A stretch of DNA of 45,496 nucleotides, taken from assembly GCA_036504075.1 (NCBI GenBank), contig DASXVX010000042.1, positions 1 to 45,496 on the forward strand. Reading direction: 5' to 3'. Under the pieces are notes generated by a model that saw nothing but the letters and a program-made list of their open reading frames with translations, did not search any database and was not told the DNA's origin. Shown one piece after another: positions 29,776-38,190 of the stretch. The first letter of the stretch is position 1, and each line of letters begins with the position of its first letter. Origin of the DNA: DASXVX01 sp036504075 (lineage in GTDB: Bacteria > Bacillota > Sulfobacillia > Symbiobacteriales > Symbiobacteriaceae). Both the position numbers and the translations under genes were made by a program.

Positions 29776-32121
29776 TTATGCACTCGTATAGGTTGGCGAG
29801 TCGGTCAGACGATCAGCAGCAGCCGACAACCAGAGACTGACCGCATCCCGGGGCAGGGGGCGAGAAAAGTAGTAGCCCTGACACCGGTTGCAGCCCAGCG
29901 CCTGCAACTGCCGAACCTGGTTCGCCGTCTCGGTTCCCTCGCCGGTCACTTGGACGTGGAGGGCCTTGGCCAGCGTAATGACGGCCTCGACAATCGCCGT
30001 GTCCTCAGGATCAGTCCCCAACCCTTCGATGAACGACCGATCGATTTTCAGCATGTCGATGGGAAAACGCTTCAGGTAGCTCAGCGAGGAATAGCCCGTT
30101 CCGAAATCATCGACCGCCAGGGTGATGCCTAGCGCCTTGAGTTGCTGCAGGACCGCCGCGGTTTGGGCCACGTCCTGCATCATGACGCTTTCGGTGATTT
30201 CCAGGGTGAGGGAAGCCGCCCGGAGTGCGGTTTGCTCCAGAATGGCGGCGATTTGCTCCACCAGGCGGGGGTGCTGAAACTGCCGGCCCGACAGGTTGAC
30301 GCTGACCGTCAGCGGTGGGTCAGCGGGATGGGTTTCCTGCCATTCCTTCGTGTGCCGGCACGCTTCCCGGAGCACCCACTCGCCGATGGGCAGAATGAGC
30401 CCGGTCTCTTCGGCCAGCGGAATGAACTCGGCGGGGGAAACGAGCCCACGCCGGGGGTGGTTCCAGCGCACCAGAGCCTCCAGACCCGCGGTTCTGCCAG
30501 TGAAGGTGTCCACTAAAGGTTGGTAGTACACTGCAAGCTCCTGGTGTTCGATCGCCCGGCGCAGGTCTGTCTCCAATTCCAGCCGCTGCACGATATGGGC
30601 GTTCATGGAGCGGTCGTAGACTTCGCACCGGGCCTTTCCCTTGGATTTCGCCCGGTACATGGCCAGATCCGCATGGCGAAGGAGCACCTGTGGGTCATGT
30701 ATATCACGGCTGCTCAAGGCCACACCAATGCTGCCAGAAACATAGACTTCGCGGCCACTCAGGTTGAAGGGTGCCTTCAGCGTCTCGATGATCGTCTGGG
30801 CCGTCTGGGTAGCCGAGCGAGCGTCCTCTACCGCGACCAGCAGGATCGCAAACTCGTCCCCGCCAAGGCGGGCGGCAAGGTTGTCAGCCTGAAGGCAACT
30901 GCGCAGCCGGTCCGCAACAGTGACCAGCAGCTCATCACCGCACGGGTGTCCGAGGCTGTCATTGATCACCTGGAAGTCATCCAGATCTAGAAACAGCACG
31001 GCCGAGGTCTGTTCCGGTTCTGCGGCACTCAGTACGGCCTCCAGTTGTTGCATGAACCGGGCGCGGTTCGGCAGTTGGGTGAGCGGATCTTGGAAGGCAA
31101 GGCGGGCCAGTTCCTGCTCAAAGTTCTTGCGGTCGGTCACATCGTGAAAGGTGGCCAGGATGCCCTGCAGTCCCGGATCGTCCAGGGCATTTTGGAGGAT
31201 CAGTTCGCAGCAACGCCAGGCACCCTCGGCGTGACCCACCCGGACTTCCACGACGGCAGTGCCGTCTGGTTGCGAGAGTGCGCGCAGAAGCGCTCCGGAC
31301 ACGTGATCGATATCCTCGGAATGGACGAAGTCCAACAGGTTCCGACCGTGCAGCCCTTCTGCAGGATAGCCCCAGACCCGTTGCGTGGCTGGGCTTTCAT
31401 ATTGAATCGTTCCATCTTGGTCCAGAATATGGATGACGTCCGAAGCGTGCCGGACCATCGACCGAAAGTGCTCTTCGCTTTGCCTTAGAGCCTCCTGCTG
31501 CCGCTTCTGTTCGGACCGCCTGATCTGGTCGTACTTCATCAAAACGCCGGCGGTCAGCAGCAGACCGACAAACAAAAGCCCGGCCGACCCCGTGCTTGCC
31601 AGGGTCATAGAGTCCTGGACCTGGTTACGATGCTGGTGGCTGGCTCCTGAAGTGGCTCCAAGAAGACGGGTATAACTGCGGTCTGCCTCTGGCGCGTCCA
31701 GGGCACCGTGTCCGGCATCGGCCGACGCGTCCTGCGTGCGAACCTCCGCTTCATACTGGCTGAATGCAGTCTCGATCGATTGCGTGGACTGATCCGGGGC
31801 CAGTGTCCGTAGTTGGCCCATGGCCAGGTCGTACTCGGCTCGGACGTTATCGAACTCCTGGGCGACTTGGGCAGCGGCTTCCCGGCCACTTTCGATCTTC
31901 CATTCGAGGTTGTTCAGACGATGGGCGAACCCCTCGATTTGAACGATCAGGACCTCTGCTTGCCGGTGTTGGTCGGAACTGCGGTGGAGCGTCTCGATGC
32001 TTCCGGCCGTGGCCAGAGCGATACTGACGACAGCGACGACGATCAGCCACCTTGCGGTTCGTTCGTTAAAGGTTGCCACGAATATGCTGCCGCTCCTTGC
32101 ATGTGGTGGATTCCAGTGCAT
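29776..32121 (-). CDS. Membrane-bound PAS-GGDEF-EAL cyclic-di-GMP protein
   Basis: A protein of up to 781 residues. A first membrane helix (WLIVVAVVSIALATAGSIET), an extracellular four-helix-like sensor of about 140 residues, a second helix near 185-205, a PAS domain (FRSMVRHASDVIHILDQDGT), a GGDEF domain with intact LGGDEFA near 420, and an EAL domain with LEALVRWNHP near 565, NLSGRQF and DDFGTGYSSL. The late motif is TGEGTET where EGVET is usual. Both synthase and phosphodiesterase signatures look intact, so net activity cannot be told. The start is uncertain: ATG 32121 has no ribosome site, whereas GTG near 32079 follows AAGGAG at a long spacing. Confidence 0.87.
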   Translation of the reverse strand: MHWNPPHARSGSIFVATFNERTARWLIVVAVVSIALATAGSIETLHRSSDQHRQAEVLIVQIEGFAHRLNNLEWKIESGREAAAQVAQEFDNVRAEYDLAMGQLRTLAPDQSTQSIETAFSQYEAEVRTQDASADAGHGALDAPEADRSYTRLLGATSGASHQHRNQVQDSMTLASTGSAGLLFVGLLLTAGVLMKYDQIRRSEQKRQQEALRQSEEHFRSMVRHASDVIHILDQDGTIQYESPATQRVWGYPAEGLHGRNLLDFVHSEDIDHVSGALLRALSQPDGTAVVEVRVGHAEGAWRCCELILQNALDDPGLQGILATFHDVTDRKNFEQELARLAFQDPLTQLPNRARFMQQLEAVLSAAEPEQTSAVLFLDLDDFQVINDSLGHPCGDELLVTVADRLRSCLQADNLAARLGGDEFAILLVAVEDARSATQTAQTIIETLKAPFNLSGREVYVSGSIGVALSSRDIHDPQVLLRHADLAMYRAKSKGKARCEVYDRSMNAHIVQRLELETDLRRAIEHQELAVYYQPLVDTFTGRTAGLEALVRWNHPRRGLVSPAEFIPLAEETGLILPIGEWVLREACRHTKEWQETHPADPPLTVSVNLSGRQFQHPRLVEQIAAILEQTALRAASLTLEITESVMMQDVAQTAAVLQQLKALGITLAVDDFGTGYSSLSYLKRFPIDMLKIDRSFIEGLGTDPEDTAIVEAVITLAKALHVQVTGEGTETANQVRQLQALGCNRCQGYYFSRPLPRDAVSLWLSAAADRLTDSPTYTSA

Positions 32122-32639
32122 TGTACGATCAAAATATGATGAAATCGTGAATGAAAATGGAAAGGAGTCCGATCAGGAACGCGTCCCCGGACTCCGCGAA
32201 TCAGCAAGGATCGCGCCGCCATTACTGCCCGGACGCAATGCGAAAGCACATTCCAGTGTAGACCCTACGGGTAGGTCAAATGTCAGCGAGATGTCAAGAT
32301 TTTGTAGGGTTTTGCGGCCGTTGCCCCGGGTTCAGATCCGGAACTGGCCAACCTGACTCTGCAGGCGATTTGCGACGTTCGCAAGGGCGTTTGCCGCCGC
32401 CGTGTGGACATCGTTTCGCAACTGTACTTTACCCAGAGATTGTGGAGATCGATTGGAGGAAATGTCCAGGATGTGTCAAGACCGAGCGGTCAACGGGCGA
32501 CTAGTAGTACCCGCACAGTTCCTCCACACTTTTTCCTCCGCACCGTCACACCTTGTACATCGTTTCTTATCCATCGTGATCTACGATGCTTGTGGGCCAG
32601 GGTAGTGTGCGACAACTTAATCCACTGGAGGCTGGTGCT
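32122..32639. other. Gene-poor region with a chemoreceptor tail and an inverted repeat
   Basis: This 518-base space holds no intact gene. It contains the chemotaxis-receptor remnant at 32332-32424 and an imperfect palindrome GACCCTACGGGTAGGTC at 32261-32277, whose CCTAC/GTAGG arms resemble metal-regulator boxes but are not convincing. The rest should include the promoter of the NapH-like gene at 32640, of which I see no clear consensus. Confidence 0.5.
32332..32424 (-). pseudogene. Second chemoreceptor C-terminal remnant
   Basis: The minus strand reads LRNDVHTAAANALANVANRL followed by QSQVGQFRI and a normal TGA, the standard end of a methyl-accepting chemotaxis protein. Nothing upstream resembles the rest of the receptor. 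It differs in sequence from the tail at 17300-17484, so they derive from different receptor genes. Confidence 0.65.
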
Positions 32640-34001
32640 TTGCAGACGCATTCTCAGACATCGGATCAGGTGCAGGTGACTCCCGGCATCGACCTCTATC
32701 GTAGCGGAATGATGCGATTCCTCTTCACGAACAAATACGTCCAACCTGTGATTCAGATCCTGAGTGTTGCGCTCTTCTTCCTGGCCATTTACAAAACGTT
32801 CGCCGGGCCGCAGGACGTAAATAGGAACGCCGGTTCCATCGCCTTCTTTAATCTCTGGTGGTCGCCCGTCATGGTCATCAGCCTGGTCCTGTTCGGACGG
32901 ATCTGGTGCTATGTCTGCCCCGTCGGCGCAATCACGGAATTCCTACAGCGCTTCAGTCTCAACCGTCGATTCCCGATTTTCTCGAAGCCCAAATGGCAGG
33001 TAGCCGGTCTCAGCCTTTCCATCCTCGCGATCACGGTCCCCACCTTCGTCGTCGCCCGCGTCTTCTTGTACAAGTTCGGGGTTACTTCCACCCCCTGGAA
33101 AGCCGGCGTCTACTTCCTGGTCTGCCTGGTGGTAGCCGCTGCAACGACCCTCCTCTTCAGGCAGCGGGCGTTCTGCCGCTATATTTGCCCGGCAACCGGT
33201 GTCATGAGTGCCACCGCGAAGCTGTCCCCGATTGAGTTTCTTCAGGATCGGGATACCGCTGTCCCGAACTGCATGACCGCTGAATTCAAGAGCAATTACC
33301 TGAGCACAGACCGCCGCTGTGTTTCCTGTATGAACTGCACCGTCGGACAACCCGATACCCCCGTCTACATGCGTTTCCGGTGGCCCGGCGCCGGCGCGGT
33401 GGAGCAGAAGATCCCCCTGGTGGAAGAGGCGCTGCTCTCACTGATCATCTGGGCCGTTTTCCCAATCGACCACATCCTGGGCTCGACATTGGCTGCGACT
33501 GCGGCAATCAAGGCGCTACCGTACGTGCTCGCCAAGTCGGTCCCGTACTTGATCAGCATCACGGCCGCCATTCTCGCCTTCGCTCTGATCAACAAGACCG
33601 CCGCACTGTGGAGTGGCCTCGATGTACGCACTGCCTTCATCCGATTCGCCGCCGCCTATACACCGCTCGGGATCACCTTCTCGCTGCTCGGTCAGGCGAT
33701 CGCGGGTCTGATGAAAAATGGCGGCACCGTGCTGAACGTGATTGCCAAAGGGCTGGGGATTCCGCTGCACTTGCGGGGGGCCTGGGCCAGCGCCCACACG
33801 ATTTCCGTTTGGTCTCACCTTAGCGATACGTGGTTCCTCTGGCTCGCAGTGCTCTGGGGGGCGATTATCGCCCTGCAGATCGCCCGAGAGATGGGGAAAA
33901 CAAAAGCGGCTGTGCTGAAGGCGTTCTTACCCCACCTCGCCCTCATGTCGGCCAGCACGTACGTGGTGATGATCAAGATGGTTCAGATGCACAGCAAATA
34001 G
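32640..34001 (+). CDS. NapH-like polytopic Fe-S membrane protein, second type
   Basis: A 453-residue membrane protein related to NapH/CcoG. Helices bracket RIWCYVCPVGAITEF near residue 95 and AFCRYICPATGVMS near 185, the paired Cys-Pro signatures. A loop with CVSCMNC near 235 is a reduced version of a ferredoxin motif. About seven further helices follow, including an HTISVWSHLSDTW segment. It lacks the complete 4Fe-4S ferredoxin domain of the protein at 14817-16214. TTG 32640 is chosen because GGAGG lies eight bases upstream; ATG 32586 is the alternative. It stands alone before a hairpin at 34158. Electron transfer to an extracytoplasmic metal or protein is inferred from family only. Confidence 0.75.
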   Translation: MQTHSQTSDQVQVTPGIDLYRSGMMRFLFTNKYVQPVIQILSVALFFLAIYKTFAGPQDVNRNAGSIAFFNLWWSPVMVISLVLFGRIWCYVCPVGAITEFLQRFSLNRRFPIFSKPKWQVAGLSLSILAITVPTFVVARVFLYKFGVTSTPWKAGVYFLVCLVVAAATTLLFRQRAFCRYICPATGVMSATAKLSPIEFLQDRDTAVPNCMTAEFKSNYLSTDRRCVSCMNCTVGQPDTPVYMRFRWPGAGAVEQKIPLVEEALLSLIIWAVFPIDHILGSTLAATAAIKALPYVLAKSVPYLISITAAILAFALINKTAALWSGLDVRTAFIRFAAAYTPLGITFSLLGQAIAGLMKNGGTVLNVIAKGLGIPLHLRGAWASAHTISVWSHLSDTWFLWLAVLWGAIIALQIAREMGKTKAAVLKAFLPHLALMSASTYVVMIKMVQMHSK

Positions 34002-34157
34002 GGGGAGGCGTTGTGGGAGAGCGAGATGGATACCGCACACCGGTGGCGACGGTGAGACCACGGGAGCCAAGGAGTTCAAACCAGGTTGACCCGTCCGCCC
34101 GTGGTACCGGCGTGGCGGTCACTGTCGGTGTGAGTACCCAGGCAACAGTGGCAACAC

Positions 34158-34183
34158 GCCTCCAGAGATTTGTCTCTGGAGGC
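34158..34183. terminator. Hairpin downstream of the second NapH-like gene
   Basis: GCCTCCAGAG, loop ATTTGT, CTCTGGAGGC followed by ATGTTTTC. It has the same ATTTGT loop as the hairpin at 14722-14757, although the stems differ. The space 34002-34508 otherwise contains only this hairpin, the nested repeat and a regulator 5' remnant. Confidence 0.65.
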
Positions 34184-34290
34184 ATGTTTTCTCCTGGTTA
34201 CCGGGTGACGTTTTTGCTCTGCGCTGGCCTCGTGCCGGGGTCAGAATCGAGACCGGCCGCGCCGCCGGGCCCAAACATTGTCCCGCTCAC

Positions 34291-34328
34291 GCTCGGAGCC
34301 GGCCACCCTGGGGTGTCCGGCTCCGAGC
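34291..34328. repeat. Nested hairpin repeat, copy 2
   Basis: GCTCGGAGCCGG and CCGGCTCCGAGC enclose CCACCCTGGGGTGT, with the central block shared with 25723-25752. The arms are longer here. Two copies with a conserved loop and conserved arm cores suggest a dispersed REP-like element or a common terminator module. Confidence 0.6.
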
Positions 34329-34384
34329 GTGTCTTGGCTTGGCCTGTGTGCAACTGGCGTCAGCCCGCCCTTTGGCGAGTGCCA

Positions 34385-34462
34385 GGGAACATCAGGTTCA
34401 GCCCGAGGCGATTGGCGATGTACCGATTCGGGATGTTGTGGGCACGTGTCCTTGACCGGCGG
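34385..34462 (-). repeat. Duplicate of the start region of the triple-HTH regulator
   Basis: On the minus strand this matches 29575-29660 over about 75 bases, including ACATCCCGAAT, CCAATCGC and GAACCT(G/C)ATGTTCC(C/T)TGGCAC. In translation IPNRYIANRLGLNLMFPGTR here compares with IPNGCITNRCGVNLMFLGTR there. The homology ends six codons after the ATG, so it is the 5' stub of a paralogous regulator. Confidence 0.6.
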
Positions 34463-34508
34463 GGATGCCTGGTCTGCGATGAGACACTCCCGCTGCGGAG
34501 AGCAAGGC

Positions 34509-34871
34509 TTAGCGGACCAGCAGCGTGCCCACCATGCCGGCCTCTTTGTGGCCCGGCAGGGTGCAGACGATTTCGTATGATCCGGCCTTCTTGGGACTCA
34601 GCCGGACCTGCCCTTTTTCGCCCGGGCGTAAGTGCAAGTGCGCCCCCAGGGCTGGGACGTGGATGTCGTGGTCCTCATTGTCGACGTTGGAAAGCTGGAC
34701 GACCAGCGTGTCCCCTGCCCTGGCCCCCAGATTGGCCGGAGCGAAGATCATGCCTGGCCCCATGGCGACGGTGACGGTTCTGGTCTGACTGCCGCATCCG
34801 GCAAGCGTCAGGGTGCCGGCCAGCACCAGGGCGGCGCCGGCAAGAAGCATCCGTCGGTTATTGCGTTCCAT
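34509..34871 (-). CDS. Cupredoxin-domain lipoprotein
   Basis: A 120-residue exported protein. The signal peptide ends in a lipobox (LTLAGC, Cys near residue 25) and is followed by a single cupredoxin domain with type 1 copper ligands: His in EDHDIHVP, and Cys, His, Met in VCTLPGHKEAGM. It ends exactly with the last beta strand (GTLLVR). ATG 34871 has GAGG eight bases upstream; the longer frame to 34910 lacks one. It is 65 bases downstream of the ATPase gene and is the last gene of the FTR1-FtsX-FtsX-ATPase cluster, where Campylobacter-type systems carry P19. I infer a metal-oxidising or metal-binding lipoprotein for iron uptake. Confidence 0.82.
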   Translation of the reverse strand: MERNNRRMLLAGAALVLAGTLTLAGCGSQTRTVTVAMGPGMIFAPANLGARAGDTLVVQLSNVDNEDHDIHVPALGAHLHLRPGEKGQVRLSPKKAGSYEIVCTLPGHKEAGMVGTLLVR

Positions 34872-34935
34872 CAAAATTGCCTCCCTCTCCCGTGCGGGTC
34901 TGTCCCGCACACTCTCTATGACAGGCCTGGCAGTG

Positions 34936-35628
34936 TCACTCGCGGGCCACCGCCAGCCGGTTGTTGTACAGATCCGTTACGATGCGGCCATCCCGAATCT
35001 GGATCAGTCGGTCGCCCAGACGCCCGATTTCGGGGTTGTGGGTCACCATGACCACGGTGCAGCCCTGGCGGCAGATCTGAGCAAACAGCTCCAGCACGGC
35101 GGCGGCGCTGGCCTCGTCCAGGTTGCCCGTCGGTTCATCGGCATAGATGACGGCCGGTTCGTTTACCAGGGCCCTGGCCACGCACACTCGCTGTTGCTCG
35201 CCGCCGGACAGCTGAGACGGCCGGTGGGTGAGGCGGTGGCCCAGGCCTACCCGTTCCAGCGCCGCTCTGGCCTCCGCCTCGTCGGGCACGCTGTGGAAGT
35301 GCTGAGCCAGCATGACGTTCTCCAGGGCCGTCAGATAGGGGATGAGATGATACTGCTGGAACACCAGACCGATGGTCTCTCGCCGGAACCGGGCCTGCCC
35401 GGCCGGGCTCATGCTGTGCAGCGATTCCCCCGCCACCGTCACCGTGCCGGATGACGGTGTGTCCAGGCCGCTGAGCAGGTTTAGCAAGGTGGTCTTGCCC
35501 GACCCGGACGGGCCCATGAGCACGGTCCACTCCCCGCGAATCAGGTCCAGGTCGATCTCCCGCAGGACTGCTGTGCCGGGACCATACTGGCGTGACAGGC
35601 CCCGGGCGCTTACGATGATCTCGGACAT
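34936..35628 (-). CDS. ABC transporter ATPase, LolD/MacB-type
   Basis: A 230-residue ATPase of the family that energises FtsX-like mechanotransmission permeases. Walker A GPSGSGKTT near residues 39-47, Q-loop LVFQQYHLIPYLTALENVML, signature LSGGEQQR near 142, Walker B VIYADEPTGNLD near 161 and the H-loop VMVTHN. It begins four bases after the FtsX-like gene upstream and is co-transcribed with it. Two different FtsX permeases precede it, presumably forming a heterodimer. Confidence 0.87.
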   Translation of the reverse strand: MSEIIVSARGLSRQYGPGTAVLREIDLDLIRGEWTVLMGPSGSGKTTLLNLLSGLDTPSSGTVTVAGESLHSMSPAGQARFRRETIGLVFQQYHLIPYLTALENVMLAQHFHSVPDEAEARAALERVGLGHRLTHRPSQLSGGEQQRVCVARALVNEPAVIYADEPTGNLDEASAAAVLELFAQICRQGCTVVMVTHNPEIGRLGDRLIQIRDGRIVTDLYNNRLAVARE

Positions 35629-35632
35629 GGTG

Positions 35633-36748
35633 TCACTCTCCTCGCAGAATGGTCGCCGGCTGGATCTGTACCGCCTGCCGCACCGGTGCCCAGGCCGCCG
35701 CCAGGGCCACCGCCAGCGAGACGCCCAGCGCGCCCGGCAGCGTCACCCAGTGAAAGCCCAGGGGGGTTTCAAAGACGGTCCGGCTGATGAACTGGCCCAG
35801 GGCGAGCCCCAGCGCCCAGCCCAGGAGCCCGCCGCTGCCGGCCGCCGCCAGCGCCTCCCAGCGGAACAGCCCGGCGATGAACCGGTCCGGCGCGCCCAGG
35901 GCCTTCAGGACTCCGATTTCCGTGCCGCGCTCGAGCACGCCCGCCGTCACGGTGCTGAGCAGGCAGAGCAGGGCCGTCACCACGGCCGCCGCCGCCACCA
36001 GGATCAACAGGAATCGAACCTTGCCCAGCACCCGTTCCTCCGCGTGGGCCGTCTGGGCCAGCAGGCGCACCGTGGCGCCGGGAACCTGCCCCTGGAGCTG
36101 GGCGGCGACCCGGTCCGCGGGCTCCTTGTCCCCCGCGGCGCTGACCTGGACCAGGCTGACGAGCCCCGTCCGCCCGGACAGCTCCTGCAGGAGGGGCAGC
36201 GACAGCACCACCTGGTCATCCTCCGAGCCGCCCGTGGTCAGGAGCCCGGTCACCTGGAGCGACCGGCGCTGTCCGCCCACCTGGAGGTCGATCCGGTCCC
36301 CGGTCTTGACGGCCAGCACCTGGGCGGCGTTTCGCCCTACCAGAGCCCCATCCCCGGACGGCCACTCGCCCTTGACCTGCCACCACGGGCTCACCTGCCG
36401 GACACGTTCCGGCCGGACTCCCACAAGGGCCAGGGGACGTTCACCCATGCGCCCCACACCGTAGAGGAGGGGAGAGGCGGGCAGGGCGTCCAGGGGTCCC
36501 AGGTCCCCTTCACGGAGGTAATCCTCGGGGACCGGCGACAGCAGGTCGCCGCCCCCGGCGGCGGCCCGCCCCAGGACCAGGATGTTGGCTCCGTATGCCT
36601 GCAGGTCCCGCCCGATCTTTGACCGGATCTCCAGCGAAACCCCCAGCAGGGCGGTGACCATGATGGCGGCAACGGTAACGGCCAGGGTGCCGGCTACCAG
36701 CCGGCGGGGCCGGTGAGCGGCAGCCCGCCGCAGCATCAGCTTGAACAT
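35633..36748 (-). CDS. FtsX-like permease, second of pair
   Basis: A 371-residue MacB/FtsX-family permease with the standard plan: a helix at residues 18-40, an extracytoplasmic domain of about 200 residues (with the core GDRIDLQVGGQRRSLQVTGL), then three C-terminal helices with the coupling segment (ERGTEIGVLKALGAPDRFIA). It ends in VQIQPATILRGE, the family's typical finish. Near its start the segment AYGANILVLGR matches the sister permease (SYGANISVIPE), a motif also seen in the FtsX-like proteins of Campylobacter P19-type iron systems. ATG 36748 with GGAGGAGAG upstream. Confidence 0.85.
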   Translation of the reverse strand: MFKLMLRRAAAHRPRRLVAGTLAVTVAAIMVTALLGVSLEIRSKIGRDLQAYGANILVLGRAAAGGGDLLSPVPEDYLREGDLGPLDALPASPLLYGVGRMGERPLALVGVRPERVRQVSPWWQVKGEWPSGDGALVGRNAAQVLAVKTGDRIDLQVGGQRRSLQVTGLLTTGGSEDDQVVLSLPLLQELSGRTGLVSLVQVSAAGDKEPADRVAAQLQGQVPGATVRLLAQTAHAEERVLGKVRFLLILVAAAAVVTALLCLLSTVTAGVLERGTEIGVLKALGAPDRFIAGLFRWEALAAAGSGGLLGWALGLALGQFISRTVFETPLGFHWVTLPGALGVSLAVALAAAWAPVRQAVQIQPATILRGE

Positions 36749-36787
36749 CGCGCATCTCTCCTCCGCGGCGACGGTTGGGCCCGGGCA

Positions 36788-38155
36788 TTACTCGCCCTTG
36801 AGAGCCAGGACCGGATTCTCTGCGGCCGCCCGCCAGACGGGCCACCAGCTGCCCAGCAAGGCGACGGCCACGGCGAGCGCCAGGGTGGCCGGCAGCACGC
36901 CTGGCCGGAACTGGGGCGGCATCTGGAAGACGGTGCGGCTGATCCACTCAGCCAGCCCGAGGCCGGCGAAATAGCCGGCCGCTCCGCCCAGCAGGCCGAT
37001 CACGCCGGCTTCAGCCAGGAACACGAGCATCACCTGGCGATTGTCGGCGCCAATGGCCTTCATGATCGCCACCTCGCGCCGCCGTTCCATGAGGCTGACG
37101 CTCATCGCGGCCAGTACGCCCAGGGCCGCGCCCACAAGGCTCAGGACGGTCACCAGCAGGAGCAGGGTCTGGACCCGAATCAGGAAACGGCTTTCCGCCC
37201 TGGACACCTGGCCGACGGCCCGCGGCTTGACCCCGGGGATCGCCTGCTGAATCTGCGCGTTGATGGCCGCCACCGTCGGGCGGCAGACCAACCGCTCGTA
37301 CTGCTTCGGAGTGAGCTCAGCCGGATCCAGCTGATCCAGCGGCCCTTCGGGGACGGTCAGGGCGCTGATGCGCACCTCGCCGACCTTGCCCGGCAGCCCC
37401 AGGACCGCCTGGGCCGTCTCCAGCCCCGTGATGATCTGGCCCTCCTCCACGTCGCCGGTGGTCAGAATCCCGCTGATTCGGACGGAGGCCGACTGGCCCG
37501 TGCTTCGCAGCGTCACCCGGTCGCCCGGCTGCAGGCCCAGCCGGCTTGCCAGGCCGGAGCCGGCCAGGGCCTCGTCCGGGCCGGCAGGCCAGCTTCCGGC
37601 CTTCACCTGCCAGTAGGGTGCGACCTGCCGGATGCCGGTCTCAAACGGGGTCCCGGCGTCACCCGCCCCCTCTTTCGGGGCGCTGGTATAGGAAGCGGCG
37701 GTGCCGGCGGCGGGAACCGTCAGGGTGTGTGCGACCCAGGTTCCCGTCACGGTGACGGGCGTGGCGGCGGTGCCGCCTGGACCCGCCGCCGGGGCAGGGT
37801 CTGCCCCCCGGATCAGCTCGGCCGGTCCGGAGAGCAGGGGGGCGATGGCCCGGATGTTGTTCCGCCAGAAAATCTGCTTGATCTTGACCAGTTGCCGCTC
37901 GTCGATGTAGGCCTGATCGCCTACCGAGCCGTAAACCGAGCTGCCCACCTGCACCCTGAGGGCGCCCTTGGGTTCGGGAATCACGGAGATGTTGGCTCCG
38001 TAGCTCCGCAATTCACGGCCTACCTTGTCGCCCAGGTCCAGGAGCACGTTCAGCAAGCCGGCGGCCAATGCCGCGCCGGTCGCCACCGCCACCCAGACCA
38101 GCAGAACCTTGCGAAGCCGCACCCGCAGGGACCGTGAGACGGTTCGTAGGAGCAT
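36788..38155 (-). CDS. FtsX-like permease, first of pair
   Basis: A 455-residue paralogue of the following permease, with the same layout: membrane helix near 15-40, a larger extracytoplasmic domain (about 290 residues, with a Pro/Ala-rich insertion near 125-175), and three C-terminal helices with MERRREVAIMKAIGADNRQV as the ATPase-coupling segment. It ends NPVLALKGE. It is 35 bases downstream of the FTR1 fusion and 39 bases upstream of the second permease, in one operon. FtsX pairs in iron systems are thought to drive conformational work in the extracytoplasmic space; the cargo is not visible from sequence. Confidence 0.85.
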   Translation of the reverse strand: MLLRTVSRSLRVRLRKVLLVWVAVATGAALAAGLLNVLLDLGDKVGRELRSYGANISVIPEPKGALRVQVGSSVYGSVGDQAYIDERQLVKIKQIFWRNNIRAIAPLLSGPAELIRGADPAPAAGPGGTAATPVTVTGTWVAHTLTVPAAGTAASYTSAPKEGAGDAGTPFETGIRQVAPYWQVKAGSWPAGPDEALAGSGLASRLGLQPGDRVTLRSTGQSASVRISGILTTGDVEEGQIITGLETAQAVLGLPGKVGEVRISALTVPEGPLDQLDPAELTPKQYERLVCRPTVAAINAQIQQAIPGVKPRAVGQVSRAESRFLIRVQTLLLLVTVLSLVGAALGVLAAMSVSLMERRREVAIMKAIGADNRQVMLVFLAEAGVIGLLGGAAGYFAGLGLAEWISRTVFQMPPQFRPGVLPATLALAVAVALLGSWWPVWRAAAENPVLALKGE

Positions 38156-38190
38156 CTGTCATCCCCCCCGCTTCGTCGGTCATCCCCGGC

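Noticed and set aside
32261..32277. Palindrome as a CsoR operator for the NapH-like gene
   Set aside because: Arms are short, with an extra base in one arm, and it lies more than 350 bases from the start codon.
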